From Gemmatimonadota bacterium (GTDB lineage: Bacteria; Gemmatimonadota; Gemmatimonadetes; JACCXV01; JAHWKZ01), in the NCBI GenBank assembly GCA_019347645.1, contig JAHWKZ010000068.1:1-7679 (forward strand): DNA of 7,679 bases. The letters are read 5' to 3'. The position numbers were made by a program, and so were the translations under genes. Under the pieces are notes generated by a model. The model was not told the origin of the DNA. It ran no database searches and worked only from the letters and a program-made list of their open reading frames with translations. Numbering within the stretch: the first letter of the stretch is position 1; each line of letters starts with the position of its first letter. Of this stretch, positions 1-5,944 are shown one piece after another.

Positions 1-115
1 GGCGGGGATGGTTGAGCCGCCAGGCCCCCAGCCGGCCGATGCCGAGCCAGATCCCCAGGGCGAGCGCCCCGAGGGCCGCGGCCACCGCCACGCCGATCGT
101 CGGGAGAGTCGTCAC
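1..115 (-). CDS. N-terminal fragment of an unknown membrane-anchored protein
   Basis: Only the first 38 codons lie in the window. Reading leftward from a GTG at 115-113, the peptide begins MTTLPTIGVAVAAALGALAL and continues with GIWLGIGRLGAWRLNHPR. This is one hydrophobic Ala/Gly/Leu-rich helix followed by Arg residues, as expected for an N-terminal membrane anchor or uncleaved signal. The GTG overlaps the TGA of the upstream GGDEF gene as GTGA (112-115), a typical arrangement for translational coupling, and no strong Shine-Dalgarno sequence is needed or obvious. The gene therefore probably belongs to the same transcript as the diguanylate cyclase and may act with it. The visible part carries no family motif, so no function is assigned. 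The start is supported by the overlap and the hydrophobic segment, not by homology. Confidence 0.55.
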   Translation of the reverse strand, partial: MTTLPTIGVAVAAALGALALGIWLGIGRLGAWRLNHPR

Positions 116-1656
116 CCGCCGGGGTCGCGGCCCTCGTGGGTGACGCTGCAGTCGCGGCCGCCGCGCTTGGCGGTGTAGAGTGCCTGGTCGGACCAGGCGA
201 TCAGCGCGTCCTGGCGGTGGCGCGGCACGCGGAAGCCCTCCGGGCTGAACGGCAGGCAGGCGGCGCCGCACGAGATCGTCAGCGGCCCCCCCTGGAGAGC
301 TTCGAAGTAGTGGGCCTTGATCTCGCGGCGCAGGCGCTCGGCCTGCTGAAAGGCGCCGGCCAGGTTGGTCTCGGGCAGGAGCACCGCGAACTCCTCGCCG
401 CCGTAGCGGGCCACGGTGTCGATGCTCCGGACTTGCTGGAGCAGGCAACGCGCCATCTGGCGAATCACACGATCTCCGGCGAGGTGTCCGTAGGTGTCGT
501 TGACGCGCTTGAGGTAGTCGGCGTCGAGCATCACGAGCGAGAGGCGCGCCCCGCTGCGGTCGCAGCGCTCGATCTCCTCGGCCAAGCGGCGGTGGAAGAC
601 CCGCATATTGTAGAGGCCGGTGAGGCTGTCGCGACGGGCGGCCTCGGCGAGCTCGGCGAAGTGCTCGGCCCGCATCAGGGCGTGCCCGGCGGCGTCGGCC
701 ATGATCCGGACGAACTTGATCTCGTGGTCGGAGAAGGCGTGACCGGCCCGCTGGAGCCGGATCAGCAGCACGCCACGCGGCTCGTCGTCCGCGAGGATCG
801 GGACGACCAGGATGGAGGAGCGTCGGACATCACCCGGAAGGTCCCAGCGGACGTCGGCCATGTCCGGGTGTTCGTCGGGACGCGAGATCACCACCGGAGC
901 GCGACGCTCCAGTGCGGTCTGGATTTCGGGATAGCGCTCCAGGTCGATCGTCAGCTCGGGCACCTGCTCGCCCTTGTCCACCGCGGCTTCCACGCGGGCC
1001 TTGTCCGTCCCGGGCTCGGTCAGGATCACGGCCACCCGGCCGGCGCGGAAGAGCCGGGCGACCAGCTCGGTGAGGCGATCGTAGACTTCGTTGGAGTCGA
1101 GCGCGCCGGCCAGCAAGGTGGAGATCTCGAGCGCGTTGTCGAGGAGGGTGGTCGTGGCCTCCTCGCGGCTCAACTCCTCGGTCAAGTACCCGATGACGCC
1201 CGCCGTCGTCAGGATCAGCGCGGTCTGGAGGATCAGCACCCCCAGGTCGAGTTGAACCTGACCGACGTGGAGCAAGAGGTGTGCGGCCGCCACGGCGGCC
1301 CCCATTCCGACCGCCCAGACGAGCCGGCGCGCGAGCGCGGCCAGCAGCACGGCGCCCAGCAGCAGCGGGTAGAACAGCCACGATTCCCCGCGCAGGTAGA
1401 AGGAGAGAATGGTCCCCAGCAGCAGCGCCTCGCCGCCCATGAAGACCGGGTCGAACCGCCGGTGGGCGAACCAGGCGGGCGGAAGAGTGGCGAGCGCCAG
1501 GGTGGAGAGGACGAACAGCACCCACGGGAGGAGAATCCAGGCGTTGAGCCCGTCATACGGCGGGTAGACCCACAGCAGCGCCGAGACGATCGCCACGGCG
1601 CACAAGTGCAACGCCAGCAGGATCGTCTTCTTGTTCCAGGCCTTCCGTGTCGGCAT
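112..1656 (-). CDS. Membrane-bound GAF-GGDEF diguanylate cyclase
   Basis: This 514-residue protein should make cyclic di-GMP from two GTP at the inner membrane. Residues about 10-157 form roughly six hydrophobic segments, an N-terminal sensor or anchor. Residues about 175-330 look like a GAF domain (ending with SILVVPILADDEPRGVLLI and FSDHEIKFVRIMADAAGHAL), which usually binds a small ligand. The GGDEF domain spans about 340-505 and opens with RRDSLTGLYN. It has the metal-binding Asp378 in LDADYLKRVND, the signature GGEEF at 419-423, and an inhibitory I-site RSID at 410-413, exactly five residues before it. An active, product-inhibited cyclase is therefore expected. The usual HFK of DxDHFK is YLK here, a mild variation. 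The ATG at 1656-1654 gives a sensible basic N-terminus (MPTRKAWNKK) before the first helix; its Shine-Dalgarno match (GTGGGG) is weak. No EAL or HD-GYP domain is present. The input signal is unknown. Confidence 0.93.
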   Translation of the reverse strand: MPTRKAWNKKTILLALHLCAVAIVSALLWVYPPYDGLNAWILLPWVLFVLSTLALATLPPAWFAHRRFDPVFMGGEALLLGTILSFYLRGESWLFYPLLLGAVLLAALARRLVWAVGMGAAVAAAHLLLHVGQVQLDLGVLILQTALILTTAGVIGYLTEELSREEATTTLLDNALEISTLLAGALDSNEVYDRLTELVARLFRAGRVAVILTEPGTDKARVEAAVDKGEQVPELTIDLERYPEIQTALERRAPVVISRPDEHPDMADVRWDLPGDVRRSSILVVPILADDEPRGVLLIRLQRAGHAFSDHEIKFVRIMADAAGHALMRAEHFAELAEAARRDSLTGLYNMRVFHRRLAEEIERCDRSGARLSLVMLDADYLKRVNDTYGHLAGDRVIRQMARCLLQQVRSIDTVARYGGEEFAVLLPETNLAGAFQQAERLRREIKAHYFEALQGGPLTISCGAACLPFSPEGFRVPRHRQDALIAWSDQALYTAKRGGRDCSVTHEGRDPGG

Positions 1657-1672
1657 GTCCCCACTGCTGTGG

Positions 1673-1738
1673 AGCCGGGTGCCCCCTCGAGCCGGTCCGG
1701 TGAAGCGGACCCGCGGAACCCGGCTTGCGCGGCCGGGT
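1673..1738. repeat. Three-arm set of competing inverted repeats
   Basis: AGCCGGGT at 1673-1680 is the exact complement of ACCCGGCT at 1718-1725. The same central arm (ACCCGGC, 1718-1724) is also the exact complement of GCCGGGT at 1732-1738, with a 7-nt loop. The two stems share an arm, so they cannot form together. Within the larger loop, GGTCCG (1694-1699) and CGGACC (1706-1711) form a perfect 6-bp hairpin with loop GTGAAG. In the leftward transcript this lies within about 85 nt before the GGDEF start codon, so it would be a structured leader if transcribed. There is no U-tract, which argues against a simple terminator. Confidence 0.6.
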
Positions 1739-1797
1739 ATCGGGAGCCACGTTAGTCAGCGATTCTCTCCACCCTTTCCAACTGCAATTCACGGGCC

Positions 1798-1815
1798 GTC
1801 AATCTACCGATTGAC
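1798..1815. promoter_or_regulatory. Perfect 7-bp inverted repeat, candidate operator
   Basis: GTCAATC (1798-1804), TACC (1805-1808) and GATTGAC (1809-1815) form a perfect palindrome with a 4-bp centre. It sits 38-55 bases before the GTG of the exported-protein gene, in the AT-richer half of the divergent region. If CATACT at 1822-1827 is the -10 box, the repeat would cover the spacer and -35 area, a position suited to a dimeric regulator. It could instead form an RNA hairpin. The symmetry is seen directly; the role is inferred. Confidence 0.4.
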
Positions 1816-1837
1816 CTCATCCATACTCGATCGCATC

Positions 1838-1843
1838 AGGAGG
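1838..1843 (+). promoter_or_regulatory. Shine-Dalgarno AGGAGG for the exported-protein gene
   Basis: A perfect AGGAGG lies nine bases before the GTG at 1853. It fixes that codon as the start in preference to the ATG at 1631 or other upstream in-frame codons. The upstream extension would put 74 low-complexity residues in front of a good signal peptide. Confidence 0.85.
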
Positions 1844-1852
1844 ATCTCCATC

Positions 1853-2674
1853 GTGAAGCTCGTGGCATCCACCTTCGCGGCCTCGGTCGGCTTGTTTCTG
1901 GCCTCGGTCGCGCCCGCCCAGACCCTCCGATATGCCGCCGATGCCGGGGCGACCCATCGCTACGTCCGCTCGCAGGAGGACCACGTGGTCCAGACGGTGA
2001 ACGGCCAGGAGCAGGTCTCGGACATCGAGAGCTACTGGCGATTTGCCACGACCGTGGAGTCCAGCGAGGGCGAGGACGTGACGATCTCGGTCGTCCACGA
2101 TTCGATCTCGGTCGTCTCTCCGGCGGCGCAGCAGCCGCTCGACTTCGCCGGACTCTACGGCGTGCCCCTCCGGATTCGGATGACCGACCGCGGCGAGGTC
2201 GAGGAGGTCGTGCTCCCCGATTCGCTCCCCGAGGGATTGGGGCGGGTCGACCTGCGGACGGCCTATGGATCGTTCTATCCCGTGCTGCCCGCGGAGGAGG
2301 TCCAGCCCGGTTTCACATGGGCCGACAGCACCGAGGTCCGCACCACGCAGAATGGCATGGACGTGACGGTCATGCGGATCAACACCTACACCGTCGCGGG
2401 CTCCGAGACGGCCGAGGGTCGCGAGGCGGTGCGGGTCGACTTCGAAGCGGCGTTCGACATCGCGGGCAGCGGTAACCAGCAAGGCGCCGAGATCTCGCTG
2501 AGCGGGACGGGCCGTGGCAGCGGGAGGTTCTTCATCGCTCCCGAGCCCGGGCTCTACCTCGGTGGCGAAGAGGATACCGAGATGGCGATGGACGCCTTCG
2601 TCAGCGCCGGTGAGCAGAACCTGCTGATCCCCATCGCCCAGACGCGGTCGGAGACCGTGGACCTCGTCGAATGA
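1853..2674 (+). CDS. Exported protein of unknown function, probably periplasmic
   Basis: This 273-residue protein starts at GTG with a strong AGGAGG nine bases upstream. Residues 1-22 form a Sec signal peptide: Lys2, then a hydrophobic core around SVGLFLASV, and an APA cleavage site (20-22) before Gln23. There is no lipobox cysteine, so it is probably soluble after signal peptidase I cleavage. The mature part has no membrane segment. Its alternating polar and hydrophobic stretches and many Thr, Val and Glu residues suggest a mostly beta fold. Recognisable stretches include RIRMTDRGEVEEVVLPDSLP and a late glycine-rich run followed by GRFFIAPEPGLYLGG. No catalytic motif or cysteine pair is visible. 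It diverges from the diguanylate cyclase gene across a shared regulatory region. I do not recognise a named family, and the function is unknown. Confidence 0.85.
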   Translation: MKLVASTFAASVGLFLASVAPAQTLRYAADAGATHRYVRSQEDHVVQTVNGQEQVSDIESYWRFATTVESSEGEDVTISVVHDSISVVSPAAQQPLDFAGLYGVPLRIRMTDRGEVEEVVLPDSLPEGLGRVDLRTAYGSFYPVLPAEEVQPGFTWADSTEVRTTQNGMDVTVMRINTYTVAGSETAEGREAVRVDFEAAFDIAGSGNQQGAEISLSGTGRGSGRFFIAPEPGLYLGGEEDTEMAMDAFVSAGEQNLLIPIAQTRSETVDLVE

Positions 2675-2710
2675 CCGACGGTCGGTCGGCCTCGTCGGTC
2701 GGCTGACGAG
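2673..2710 (+). repeat. Interleaved palindrome, direct repeat and hairpin at the gene end; weak terminator candidate
   Basis: GACCGAC (2673-2679) and GTCGGTC (2681-2687) form a perfect palindrome that includes the last bases of the stop codon. GTCGGTCGGC then recurs at 2681-2690 and 2694-2703, with a 13-bp period. CTCGTC (2691-2696) and GACGAG (2705-2710) make a 6-bp stem with an 8-nt loop. The position just after a gene suits a transcription end, but no T-run follows, so intrinsic termination is doubtful. Confidence 0.35.
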
Positions 2711-2745
2711 AATCGAGCCATCGATCGAGCGGAAGCCCGTCCGAT

Positions 2746-2763
2746 AAGGAGCGGGCCTCCGTG
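2746..2763 (+). promoter_or_regulatory. Strong Shine-Dalgarno plus GTG in the wrong frame ahead of comM
   Basis: AAGGAG at 2746-2751 is nine bases before a GTG at 2761-2763. That frame is not comM's: it stays open to 2970 and overlaps the start of comM. The true comM GTG at 2814 has no comparable site. The Shine-Dalgarno stretch may be coincidental or may drive a short leader peptide. The predicted peptide is Arg- and Ser-rich and looks like a frame shadow. Confidence 0.25.
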
Positions 2764-2813
2764 CGTTCGAGGGGCCGACGGGAGCCGGTCCAGGACTTGC
2801 CTCGGGTTCGGCC

Positions 2814-4355
2814 GTGCTCGCGCGCGTCCGCACCGCCGCGCTGGCGGGACCCGCGGCTCGGCCGATCGTCGTCGAGGTCGACCTCGCCCGGGGTTTGCCG
2901 GCGTTCCACCTCGTGGGACTCCCCGATGGGGCGATCCGCGAGAGCCGGGATCGCGTCCTGGCGGCTCTGACCAACTGCGGTTTCGACGCTCCGCTGCGCC
3001 GGATCACGGTGAACCTGGCGCCCGCCGACGAGCCGAAGTTCGGGACGGGTTTCGACCTGCCGATCGCGCTGGCCATCCTGGTGGCCGACGGTCGCGTGGC
3101 GAGCGAGAACGGGGAGGCGATCGCGGCGCTCGGGGAGCTGGGGCTGGATGGTCGGGTGCGCCCGGTACGGGGGGCGCTGCCGGCGGCCGCGGCGCTCGCG
3201 GCGCTCGGGGCGCGGCAGATCCTGGTCGCCCCCGAGAACGCGGGGGAAGCCGCGCTCGTGGAGGGGCTCGCGGCGATCCCCGCGCCGAGCCTGCGCGACG
3301 CGGTCGACCACCTCTCGGGCCTGGCGAGGATCGAGCCCGCCGCGAAGCCTCGGGGAGAGGCGCGGCTCGCGGCCGAGGGCGACTGGGCCGACGTCCGCGG
3401 CCAGACAGAGGCGCGGCGGGCTCTGGAAATCGCCGCAGCGGGCTTCCACAACGTGCTCCTCGTCGGACCGCCGGGGGCGGGCAAGACCTATCTGGCGCGT
3501 CGCTTCCCGACGATCCTCCCGCCTCTGGCGCCCGCCGAGGCTCTCGAGGTGACTTCGATCCACTCCGCCTGGGGCCGATTGGCCCCCGACCGGCCTTTGC
3601 TTCGCCGGCCCCCGTTTCGCGCCCCGCATCACACGATCTCCACCGCGGCGCTGCTCGGCGGCGGATCGCCGCCGCGTCCCGGCGAGGTCAGCCTGGCCCA
3701 TCGCGGCGTTCTGTTCCTCGACGAGCTCCCCGAGTTCCGCCGGGACGCGCTCGAGGGGCTTCGGCAGCCGCTCGAGGACGGGGAGGTGACGATCGGTCGG
3801 GCGGCGCGAACGTGCCGCTGGCCGACACGGTTCCTGCTGGTCGGCGCCATGAACCCGTGCCCCTGTGGCTGGTGGGGTGAGCCGTCGAAGGGGTGCAAGT
3901 GCAGCGGGATCGCCCATCAGCGGTATCGGACCCGCCTGTCCGGGCCGCTTCTCGACCGGATCGATCTCCACGTCCACGTGCGCCCGGTGGAGTACGAGTC
4001 CCTCGAGGCAGAGGGGGAGCCAGCATCTTCCTCCGATGAAGTCCGCGGCCGGATCGAGGCGGCCCGGATCCGGCAGGAGATGCGAAACGGCGTCGGGGTG
4101 TGGAACGCCCGCATCGACCCCCTGGATCCCGAGAGCGAATGCGGATTGGATCGCGACGGAAGGGCTCTGCTGAGGAGCTCCCACGTGCGGTTGGGACTCT
4201 CCGCACGGGGCCACGTGCGGGTCCTGCGGGTGGCGCGGACGATCGCCGATCTGAAGGGCACCGAGACCATCGACTCCGAGCAACTGAGCGAGGCGCTCCA
4301 GTACCGCGAGGTGAAGGCGACGGGGCCGCGGGAGGAGGGAGGGCCGGCGTCCTGA
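2814..4355 (+). CDS. comM: ComM/YifB-family Mg-chelatase-like AAA+ ATPase
   Basis: The family member studied in natural transformation is a hexameric helicase that drives branch migration as incoming DNA is integrated. This copy is 513 residues, normal for the family. The N-terminal Lon-protease-like domain (about 1-170) starts MLARVRTAAL and contains GLPAFHLVGLPDGAIRESRDRV. The AAA+ core has Walker A GPPGAGKT (218-225), Walker B GVLFLDELPEF (298-308), PHHTIS (271-276), sensor-1 region GAMNPCPCG (344-352) with the family's CxC-x9-CxC cluster (349, 351, 361, 363), and LSGPLLDRIDLHV. The C-terminal domain keeps LSARGHVRVLRVARTIADL (462-480) and EALQYR. The GTG at 2814 matches the usual family N-terminus, although it lacks a clear Shine-Dalgarno site. 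Its end overlaps the helicase gene by four bases. The gene looks intact. Whether the host is naturally competent cannot be told from this window. Confidence 0.95.
   Translation: MLARVRTAALAGPAARPIVVEVDLARGLPAFHLVGLPDGAIRESRDRVLAALTNCGFDAPLRRITVNLAPADEPKFGTGFDLPIALAILVADGRVASENGEAIAALGELGLDGRVRPVRGALPAAAALAALGARQILVAPENAGEAALVEGLAAIPAPSLRDAVDHLSGLARIEPAAKPRGEARLAAEGDWADVRGQTEARRALEIAAAGFHNVLLVGPPGAGKTYLARRFPTILPPLAPAEALEVTSIHSAWGRLAPDRPLLRRPPFRAPHHTISTAALLGGGSPPRPGEVSLAHRGVLFLDELPEFRRDALEGLRQPLEDGEVTIGRAARTCRWPTRFLLVGAMNPCPCGWWGEPSKGCKCSGIAHQRYRTRLSGPLLDRIDLHVHVRPVEYESLEAEGEPASSSDEVRGRIEAARIRQEMRNGVGVWNARIDPLDPESECGLDRDGRALLRSSHVRLGLSARGHVRVLRVARTIADLKGTETIDSEQLSEALQYREVKATGPREEGGPAS
4331..4343 (+). 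promoter_or_regulatory. Extended Shine-Dalgarno stretch inside the end of comM
   Basis: GGAGGAGGGAGGG lies within the last comM codons and ends eight bases before the CTG at 4352. It offers several registers of anti-Shine-Dalgarno pairing at good spacing. It is the main evidence that the helicase starts at or very near 4352. Confidence 0.65.
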
Positions 4356-5911
4356 GTCGCGAGCTGGATCGCTTCCAGCGGCGGGTGGTCTCGAGCTCGG
4401 CCCGGACGATCCGCCTGGTGGCCCCGGCGGGATCCGGCAAGACCAGAACGGTCGTGTCCCGCGTCCGTCGCCGGATCGACGCGGGGGTTCCCCCGGACCG
4501 GATCCTGTTGCTGACGTTCGATCGGGCGGCCGCGGCTTCGCTCCGGGGCTCGCTCGGCGCGGGCCCGAGCGTCCCCCTCGTCTCGACGCTCAACGCCTAC
4601 GGAAACGCCCTGTTGAGGGAGCGGGTGCCGGAGGAGCACGGCCGGGTCCTCTCCCGCCGGGAGCGGACGGAGATCCTGGCGCGGGTCCTGGAGCGAAGGG
4701 GACGAGACGGGGGGGCGGTCTTCGCCCACACGCTGGACCCGTCCGCCTGGCTCGGGCTGCTCTCGCGGTTGAAGAACGAGGTGTTCGATCCGCGCGCCCG
4801 TCCGGGCCCGCGGTTGACGGCCTTCCTGGAGCGCGACCCCCTCGGCAGCGCGATGGTTCCGAGGGCCGAGGGCGCCCGCCGGATCGGCTCGGTGGTGGCC
4901 GTGGGGCGGCTCTATCGCGGGTACGATGAAGACCTCCGGGCTCGCGGCGGGATGGACTTCGACGACCAGAAGCTGCGCGCCCTCCTCGCGCTCCTTCGCT
5001 CCGACCGGCTCCGCCGGGAGGTCCAGGGACAATGGTCGGAGGTCGTGGTCGACGAGTTCCAGGACATCAACCGTCTCGACTTCGAGCTCGTCCGGATCCT
5101 CGCCGCCCGTTCGATCCTGGTGGTCGCCGGCGACGACGATCAGGCGATCTACGCCTTCCGGGGCTGCTCGCACGTGTACCTGCTCGAGCTCGAGGAGAGG
5201 CTGGATCGCGCGACCGTCTCCTATGACCTGCGAAGGAACTACCGCAGCCCGCCGAACATCCTGAAGGCCGCGGATCGGCTGATCCGCCGGAACCGCACGC
5301 GGATCCCGAAACGGCCGATCGCGCACCGCACCCGCCGGGCGGTGGTGACGCTGAGTCCCCGGGCGGATCCGGAAGCCGAGGCGGCGTCGCTCGCCGAGGC
5401 CATCGAGCGCTCCGGCAGGCCCTTCGCCGACTTCGCCGTCCTCTACCGGCTCCACGCCCAGAGCCTGCCCCTCCAGCTCGCCCTGATGGCGCGGAGAATC
5501 CCGTTCACGGTGCGGAGAGAGGACGACCTGGGAAGCGAGGACGGGATCGGCCGCCTGAGGGCCCTGGGGGCGGACCCCGACCTGGTCGGGCGCCTCGAGG
5601 TCGCGCGGAGGAGCCGGGAGGGCGTCCCGCCCGAATGCGGCGTCAGCCTGCGGACGATCTTCCGCGCCAAGGGCCTGCAGTGGCCCGTCGTCCACCTGGT
5701 CGGCTGCAACGACGGAGTCATGCCGCACCGGCGCTCCGCCGTGGAGGACGAGCGGCGGCTCTTCTACGTCGCCATGACCCGCGCCAGCGAGGCGCTCCAT
5801 CTGTCGTGGATCGATGCGGAGGAGGCGGGGCCTCCGAGCCGCTTCCTGCGCGAGGCCGGCCTGGCGGGTCCGCTCGGATGGCGGCTTCGGCGGCGGTCGC
5901 AGCGCGTATGA
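4352..5911 (+). CDS. Compact UvrD/Rep-type SF1A DNA helicase
   Basis: From a CTG start this is 519 residues, against roughly 700 for UvrD or Rep. The motifs are complete: Q motif LDRFQRRVV (Gln9), Walker A VAPAGSGKT (23-31), Ia ILLLTFDRAAA (51-61), Ib VSTLNAYGNALL (77-88), DFDDQKLRALLALL (202-215), Walker B VVVDEFQD (231-238), III AGDDDQAIYAFRG (259-271), IV DLRRNYRSP (292-300), V RTIFRAKGLQWPVV (434-447) and VI DERRLFYVAMTRA (466-478). It should be an active ATP-driven single-strand translocase, probably 3'-5' like its relatives. Only about 40 residues separate IPFTVRR from the motif V block, where UvrD inserts the 2B subdomain of more than 150 residues, so 2B is essentially missing. The C-terminus after motif VI is also short. 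No ATG, GTG or TTG occurs in frame between 4139 and the Q motif. CTG 4352 overlaps the comM stop as CTGA and has a strong Shine-Dalgarno stretch. GTG 4385 would remove the Q motif. Confidence 0.88.
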   Translation: MSRELDRFQRRVVSSSARTIRLVAPAGSGKTRTVVSRVRRRIDAGVPPDRILLLTFDRAAAASLRGSLGAGPSVPLVSTLNAYGNALLRERVPEEHGRVLSRRERTEILARVLERRGRDGGAVFAHTLDPSAWLGLLSRLKNEVFDPRARPGPRLTAFLERDPLGSAMVPRAEGARRIGSVVAVGRLYRGYDEDLRARGGMDFDDQKLRALLALLRSDRLRREVQGQWSEVVVDEFQDINRLDFELVRILAARSILVVAGDDDQAIYAFRGCSHVYLLELEERLDRATVSYDLRRNYRSPPNILKAADRLIRRNRTRIPKRPIAHRTRRAVVTLSPRADPEAEAASLAEAIERSGRPFADFAVLYRLHAQSLPLQLALMARRIPFTVRREDDLGSEDGIGRLRALGADPDLVGRLEVARRSREGVPPECGVSLRTIFRAKGLQWPVVHLVGCNDGVMPHRRSAVEDERRLFYVAMTRASEALHLSWIDAEEAGPPSRFLREAGLAGPLGWRLRRRSQRV

Positions 5912-5921
5912 CGATCGGAGG

Positions 5922-5931
5922 ACCGGCCGGT
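5922..5931. repeat. 10-bp palindrome in the helicase to VOC-like gap
   Basis: ACCGGCCGGT is a perfect palindrome in the 33-bp gap, just before the GGTAGG ribosome-binding candidate (5929-5934) of the next gene and overlapping it by three bases. It could be a protein site or affect ribosome access, but a GC-rich palindrome of this length can also occur by chance. Confidence 0.3.
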
Positions 5932-5944
5932 AGGTTCATGGGCC

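Larger units (their letters stand above)
1657..1852. other. Divergent intergenic region between the GGDEF gene and the exported-protein gene
   Basis: This 196-bp gap must hold the promoters of both diverging genes. The half nearest the GGDEF gene (1670-1740) is extremely GC-rich and full of inverted repeats. The other half (1741-1835) is clearly richer in A and T, as expected for promoter DNA, and contains a perfect inverted repeat. I found no convincing sigma-70 box pair for either strand. The best -10 candidate for the rightward gene is CATACT at 1822-1827, without a good -35. Confidence 0.7.

Noticed and set aside
1657..1740. Known c-di-GMP riboswitch or tRNA-like RNA before the GGDEF gene
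   Set aside because: I could not match the conserved core of a c-di-GMP riboswitch or a cloverleaf with anticodon arm. Only inverted repeats can be supported.
136..1755. Long open frame on the plus strand, opposite the GGDEF gene
   Set aside because: The minus strand encodes complete GAF and GGDEF motifs. The plus-strand product is low-complexity (Gly, Val, Glu, Gln, His) with no domain, the usual mirror of a GC-rich gene.
1811..1839. TTGACC (1811-1816) as a -35 box with CATCAG as -10
   Set aside because: CATCAG is a poor -10 match, and transcription would begin at or beyond the AGGAGG ribosome-binding site. The TTGACC is better explained as part of the palindrome.
2735..2756. GCCCG/CGGGC stem with a 12-nt loop before comM as a terminator
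   Set aside because: The stem is short, the loop is large, there is no T-run, and it contains the AAGGAG stretch. It is compatible with chance in GC-rich DNA.
1817..4283. Two long minus-strand open frames (1817-3484 and 2601-4283) opposite the exported-protein gene and comM
   Set aside because: Arg-, Pro- and Ser-rich sequence without motifs. The plus-strand genes carry the signal peptide and all ComM motifs.
4100..4351. Upstream extension of the helicase frame to ATG 4100 or 4139
   Set aside because: This stretch is entirely inside comM in another frame, gives a Gly/Arg-rich non-protein-like sequence, and lies before the normal helicase N-terminus.
3917..5800. Minus-strand open frame of 627 codons opposite the helicase
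   Set aside because: It runs across two motif-rich plus-strand genes and its product lacks any recognisable domain, so it is an antisense shadow.
5908..5940. ATG at 5908 (ATGA overlap with the helicase stop) and ATG at 5938 as starts for the next gene
   Set aside because: Neither is in the frame of the 5945 gene. The frame from 5908 gives an Arg/Pro/Gly-rich shadow.
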